Below, piece by piece: positions 61,321-64,000 of a stretch of 64,000 bases of DNA (within the stretch, counting starts at the first letter, position 1; each line of letters opens with the position of its first letter). The notes under the pieces were generated by a model. The model had not been told where the DNA came from. It saw only the letters and a list, made by a program, of their open reading frames with translations, and did not search any database. The DNA lies in contig JBGALI010000002.1 of the NCBI GenBank assembly GCA_044223975.1, positions 124,001 to 188,000 of the forward strand, written 5' to 3'. The position numbers and the translations under genes are program-made. This stretch comes from CAZCPB01 sp044223975 (GTDB taxonomy: Bacteria; Planctomycetota; Phycisphaerae; Phycisphaerales; UBA1924).

Positions 61321-62064
61321 ATGGCGAAGGTCTTTCATCCAGGCTTGGCGGCGGCCGCGGCCGTGGGCGCATCGGCGAGCTTCGCCCCCGCCGGCATCGT
61401 CTACAACTCATTGGCCGCGAACCAGCAGGCCGCGGGCATCGTGGTCTGCGCCGACCCCGACGAGACCGACAGCCGCGTGGAGCTTCCGGGGTCGCCGACA
61501 GCACGCGAGTTTGACGCGCAGGTGGGAGACGCGATCACGCTCGCCGGGACGGACCGCTTCGTCACGAACTTCACGGTGCGTCTTGCGGCGTACCAGCCGA
61601 CGGCCAGCACCGCCAGCGCCAACCTGGAACTGAACATCTACACCAGCGCCGGCGGCCTGCCCGGTTCGCTTCTGTGGACCGGAACGTCCGGCGTCGTGTT
61701 TCCGTCATCGCTCAACGGCGTGGACGTCTCGTTCACGCCGAACATCACGGTGCCGGGCTCGCTCGTCTTCTCCGTGGCGTTCTCCGCGATCTCCAACGCC
61801 GGGCTGCGACCGATGGGCGCGGCAACCGCCAGTCTTGTCCAGTCCGGCAGCAGCGGCGCCAACATCGTGGTCCAGGACACCGCGACCCAGGCCTGGCGCA
61901 CGGCGAGCTACGGATCGGGGTTCGAGAATGTTCAGGCGCGGATCGTCGCGGTCCCTGCGCCGTCGACCGCCGCGCTGCTGACAGCCGCGGCGTGCGCTTT
62001 CCGCCGGCGGCACACTCGCGGGTCGCTCGCGATCGCGCGTCGCCCGCAGGCCGCGCGGCGATAA
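61321..62064 (+). CDS. Exported beta-rich protein with VPAPS-type C-terminal sorting tail
   Basis: 247-residue exported protein. An Ala-rich signal peptide (MAKVFHPGLAAAAAVGASASFAPAG) precedes a beta-sandwich domain with NFTVRLAAYQP and LNIYTSAGGLPGSLLWTGTS, similar to choice-of-anchor-type domains. The C-terminus has VPAPSTAALLTAAACAFRRR: a Pro-rich motif, a short hydrophobic helix and Arg residues, the PEP-CTERM layout. GGGGAG is 7 bases before ATG 61321. Export and C-terminal processing by an exosortase-like enzyme are inferred. The stop is 4 bases from the convergent DinB gene. Confidence 0.75.
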   Translation: MAKVFHPGLAAAAAVGASASFAPAGIVYNSLAANQQAAGIVVCADPDETDSRVELPGSPTAREFDAQVGDAITLAGTDRFVTNFTVRLAAYQPTASTASANLELNIYTSAGGLPGSLLWTGTSGVVFPSSLNGVDVSFTPNITVPGSLVFSVAFSAISNAGLRPMGAATASLVQSGSSGANIVVQDTATQAWRTASYGSGFENVQARIVAVPAPSTAALLTAAACAFRRRHTRGSLAIARRPQAARR

Positions 62065-62068
62065 GGGT

Positions 62069-62584
62069 TCAGGTTCCGAACTTGCGGATCAGCTCCGCGA
62101 TCCTCGCGAGGTGATAGTCGTCGTGCGCGCACACAAAGGCAACGGCGTCGACCAGACGCAACGAGACCTTCAGGCGCGGGTGCACGCTTACGCGTGAAAA
62201 GTCCGCCTCGGCGAGTGATTCGAGCTTCACCGCCTGACGGGCACGCTCGCGCCGGAACGCCGCGAGCAGTTCCTTCACGTCCCGCGCGTTGTGATCCGCC
62301 TCGTTGCTCGCGCGGTTGGTGATGTCCGCGGCACGAAGTTCGGGCTTCCCCGCCAGAAAATCATCGAGGCGCCCGTCCCACAAGGGCTCAAGGTCGAGCA
62401 GGTGCCCGATGTTCTGGAGGATGGTCCAGCCGCCGTCGGAGCGTGTGAGCGCCCCGCGCGGCACGTCGCGGAGGCGATCCTCAAGGCGCGCGGGCGTGCC
62501 GCGGAAGCGCTCGATAACGTCGGGGTAGGTGCGGACGTCGTCGGGGAACGAGAATTTCCGATCAACCCAGGGGAGCTTGGCCAT
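62069..62584 (-). CDS. DinB-superfamily protein
   Basis: 171-residue four-helix-bundle protein. Likely metal-binding His residues are in LQNIGHLLDLEPLW, NEADHNARDVKELL and FVCAHDDYHLARI. Members include thiol-dependent transferases and many of unknown function. GAGGATT lies 6 bases before ATG 62584; the longer open frame runs into REP sequence and is rejected. Confidence 0.85.
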   Translation of the reverse strand: MAKLPWVDRKFSFPDDVRTYPDVIERFRGTPARLEDRLRDVPRGALTRSDGGWTILQNIGHLLDLEPLWDGRLDDFLAGKPELRAADITNRASNEADHNARDVKELLAAFRRERARQAVKLESLAEADFSRVSVHPRLKVSLRLVDAVAFVCAHDDYHLARIAELIRKFGT

Positions 62585-62672
62585 CGTGAATCCTCGGGAC
62601 GGGACTACGCCTTCGTATCCTTGATCGGCACACGTGGCACGTGTGGAGCCGCGGGGAGCCGCGGGGAGCCGC

Positions 62673-62755
62673 GTGGAGCCGCCCACGGAAGTGGGCGGGC
62701 CGAACTACCACGGACATCGTAATTTCAACCCGCCGCCTTCCGTCGGCGGCTCCAC
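62673..62755. repeat. 83-bp REP element, left of RAYT 2
   Basis: Ends are 11-bp inverted repeats (GTGGAGCCGCC … GGCGGCTCCAC). Internal hairpins are CCGCCCAC-GGAA-GTGGGCGG and CCGCCGCC-type TTCC-loop stems. It matches 63332-63414 at 77 of 83 positions in the same orientation. Preceding DNA (62643-62676) carries further GGAGCCGCG tandem units. Confidence 0.92.
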
Positions 62756-62784
62756 AATAGCTCCGGGCTCCCCGCACTCTCCGC

Positions 62785-63291
62785 TCACATCCGCCCATCC
62801 ACCGCGAACTCATCCCTCTCTCCCTGTTCGTCAAGCACATAACGAACCGCGCCCCCGACCGCTTCAGGGAACCACAAGTACCGTGTGCTGGACTGAGAAG
62901 TCCATACCGGCGCTCGCGCCGCGCTCAGCCCCGCTTCGCGCAGCCGGCGCGTGGCCCACGCTTTAAACGAACCGGCAAGCTTGCCGGGCTCCGGTGATCG
63001 ACAGCCGACGACCAGGTGGACGTGTGTTGTGCGCACGTTCAGGGCCCCGAGCGTGCATTCCTTGAACGCCACGTGCTCGACAATCGAGTCGCGCACGACC
63101 CGGCGCATGCCTTCCGTCAAGACCACGGGCTCAGTCTTGAGCAGCCTCGCCTCGGCGCCCGCCAAGCCCTGATTCACAGCAAGCAACGGAGCCCCGTAAA
63201 GGTTGTGGGACGCTTCGACCGACCCACGTTCATCACCGTGGAGCCACGTTCCGTAGCACGACCACGTAAGGAAATACGCGAGCGGTGCCAT
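62785..63291 (-). CDS. REP-associated tyrosine transposase (Y1/IS200-like), RAYT 2
   Basis: 168-residue Y1 transposase of a different subfamily from RAYT 1. N-terminal YFLTWSCYGTWLHGDERGS is typical of RAYT-like proteins; the HUH motif is TTHVHLVVG; the nucleophile Tyr is in AVRYVLDEQGE. ATG 63291 is chosen because it starts directly at the conserved FLTW region. It is bracketed by direct 83-bp REP elements, and a half-copy lies at 51943-51970. All catalytic residues are present. Confidence 0.9.
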   Translation of the reverse strand: MAPLAYFLTWSCYGTWLHGDERGSVEASHNLYGAPLLAVNQGLAGAEARLLKTEPVVLTEGMRRVVRDSIVEHVAFKECTLGALNVRTTHVHLVVGCRSPEPGKLAGSFKAWATRRLREAGLSAARAPVWTSQSSTRYLWFPEAVGGAVRYVLDEQGERDEFAVDGRM

Positions 63292-63331
63292 ATCAAGGAG
63301 TGTACCAACGACAGAACCACATGCACCCCGC

Positions 63332-63414
63332 GTGGCTCCGCCCACGGAAGTGGGCGGGCCGAACTACCACGGGCGTCGCAATTTCAACCCGCCGACTTCC
63401 GTCGGCGGCTCCAC
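63332..63414. repeat. 83-bp REP element, right of RAYT 2
   Basis: Direct copy of 62673-62755 (six differences), lying about 40 bases beyond the RAYT 2 start codon and 36 bases from the next gene's stop. Confidence 0.92.
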
Positions 63415-63449
63415 GCACGCTCTACCCACGCGCCGCGCCAAAGCCCCAC

Positions 63450-64000
63450 TCATCCCATCGCCCGCTCGATGTCCCCGATGAGGTCCTGCGCATCCTCGAT
63501 CCCCACCGAGAACCGCACGAGCCCGTCCACGATGCCGAGCTTGGCACGGGCCTCGGCCGGCACCGACGCGTGCGTCATGATCGCCGGGTGCTCGATCAGC
63601 GACTCGACGCCGCCCAGCGACTCCGCAAGCGAGAACAGCTCGACACGCTCCAGGAACCGCCGCGCCTTGCCCAGGCCGCCCTTGAGCACGCACGTGATCA
63701 TGCCGCCGTGGGCCTTCATCTGCTTCTTGGCCAGCGCGTGCTGCGGGTGGCTGCGCAGGCCGGGGTAGTACACCCGCTCCACCTTGGGGTTCTTCTCCAG
63801 CCAGCGGGCGATCTTGAGCGCGTTCTCGCAATGCCGCTCCATCCGCACGTGCAGGGTCTTGGTCGAACGCAGCACCAGGAAGCAGTCCATCGGGCTCGGC
63901 ACGGCGCCCACCGCGTTCTGCACGAAGCGCAGGCGCTTGGCGATCGCGTCGTCGTTGACGACCAGCATCCCCCCCACCACATCGGAGTGCCCGCCGAGGT
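63450..64000 (-). CDS. Cys/Met-metabolism PLP enzyme (cystathionine gamma-synthase/lyase-like), partial
   Basis: C-terminal 183 residues of a trans-sulfuration PLP enzyme; the start lies beyond the right edge. The sequence entering the window is LGGHSDVVGGMLVV, the segment just after the PLP-binding Lys (TKYLGGHSD pattern). It continues with FLVLRSTKTLHVRMERH, VERVYYPGL and SLGGVESLIEHPAIMTHAS, which are strongly conserved in MetB/MetC/cystathionine gamma-lyase. Which reaction it performs cannot be told from this part. Confidence 0.93.
   Translation of the reverse strand, partial: LGGHSDVVGGMLVVNDDAIAKRLRFVQNAVGAVPSPMDCFLVLRSTKTLHVRMERHCENALKIARWLEKNPKVERVYYPGLRSHPQHALAKKQMKAHGGMITCVLKGGLGKARRFLERVELFSLAESLGGVESLIEHPAIMTHASVPAEARAKLGIVDGLVRFSVGIEDAQDLIGDIERAMG

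Overview
The window is high-GC bacterial DNA that reads as Planctomycetota, most likely class Phycisphaerae. The grounds are: secreted enzymes ending in two EF-hand-like (dockerin-type) repeats and a terminal Gly-Cys; small membrane proteins ending in a 'CPxCGYDxAGL…CxECG' zinc ribbon; three tandem porins; a VPAPS-type C-terminal sorting tail; and many palindromic intergenic repeats. The assignment is inferred from protein style, not from a marker tree.

Layout. 1-5.2 kb (minus): a ROK sugar kinase (cut by the edge), ispE, a 7TM-HD phosphohydrolase and a PhoH ATPase. 5.2-10 kb: a palindromic repeat cluster, a small lipoprotein, and a minus-strand operon of a PhoB/PhoR-like two-component system with a trypsin-fold lipoprotein and a membrane protein. 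10.4-14.8 kb: three tandem porins with strong Shine-Dalgarno sites and terminators. 14.9-22.4 kb: a large secreted unknown, a SYLF lipoprotein, argS and an ExbB-ExbD-ExbD motor. 22.4-28 kb: a phage-like island (HTH protein, ABC ATPase, Mom/COG2401-like acetyltransferase, large-terminase-like ATPase/nuclease, HAD phosphatase) transcribed divergently from a LexA/S24-type repressor. 28-34 kb: a DprE1-like oxidoreductase, two zinc-ribbon proteins, trpE and a secreted unknown. 34.4-48.3 kb: six consecutive minus-strand secreted proteins (alpha-amylase family, M1 peptidase, two BNR/exo-sialidase-like beta-propellers, a peptidyl-arginine-deiminase-family enzyme, a subtilase), all with the Gly-Cys dockerin tail. 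48.4-64 kb: housekeeping genes (gatC, gatA, tadA, dxr, rne, ptsI, coaD, HIT, cupin, DinB, a trans-sulfuration enzyme) with two REP-associated transposases (RAYTs), each flanked by its own repeat family.

How it fits together. ispE and dxr belong to the MEP isoprenoid pathway. gatC/gatA are two of the three subunits of the tRNA amidotransferase. The two-component operon next to the three porins suggests regulated outer-membrane uptake. The dockerin cluster looks like an extracellular degradative set sharing one C-terminal anchor.

Most worth following up: (1) the TerL-GNAT-ABC-HTH-HAD operon facing an S24 repressor, with no capsid, portal or integrase gene seen, which looks like a domesticated, possibly damage-inducible DNA-processing module; (2) palindromic repeats inserted in frame inside a DprE1-like gene and trpE; (3) two RAYT/REP systems; (4) shuffling of dockerin and zinc-ribbon 3' modules at DNA level. 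No tRNA, rRNA or CRISPR array was found.
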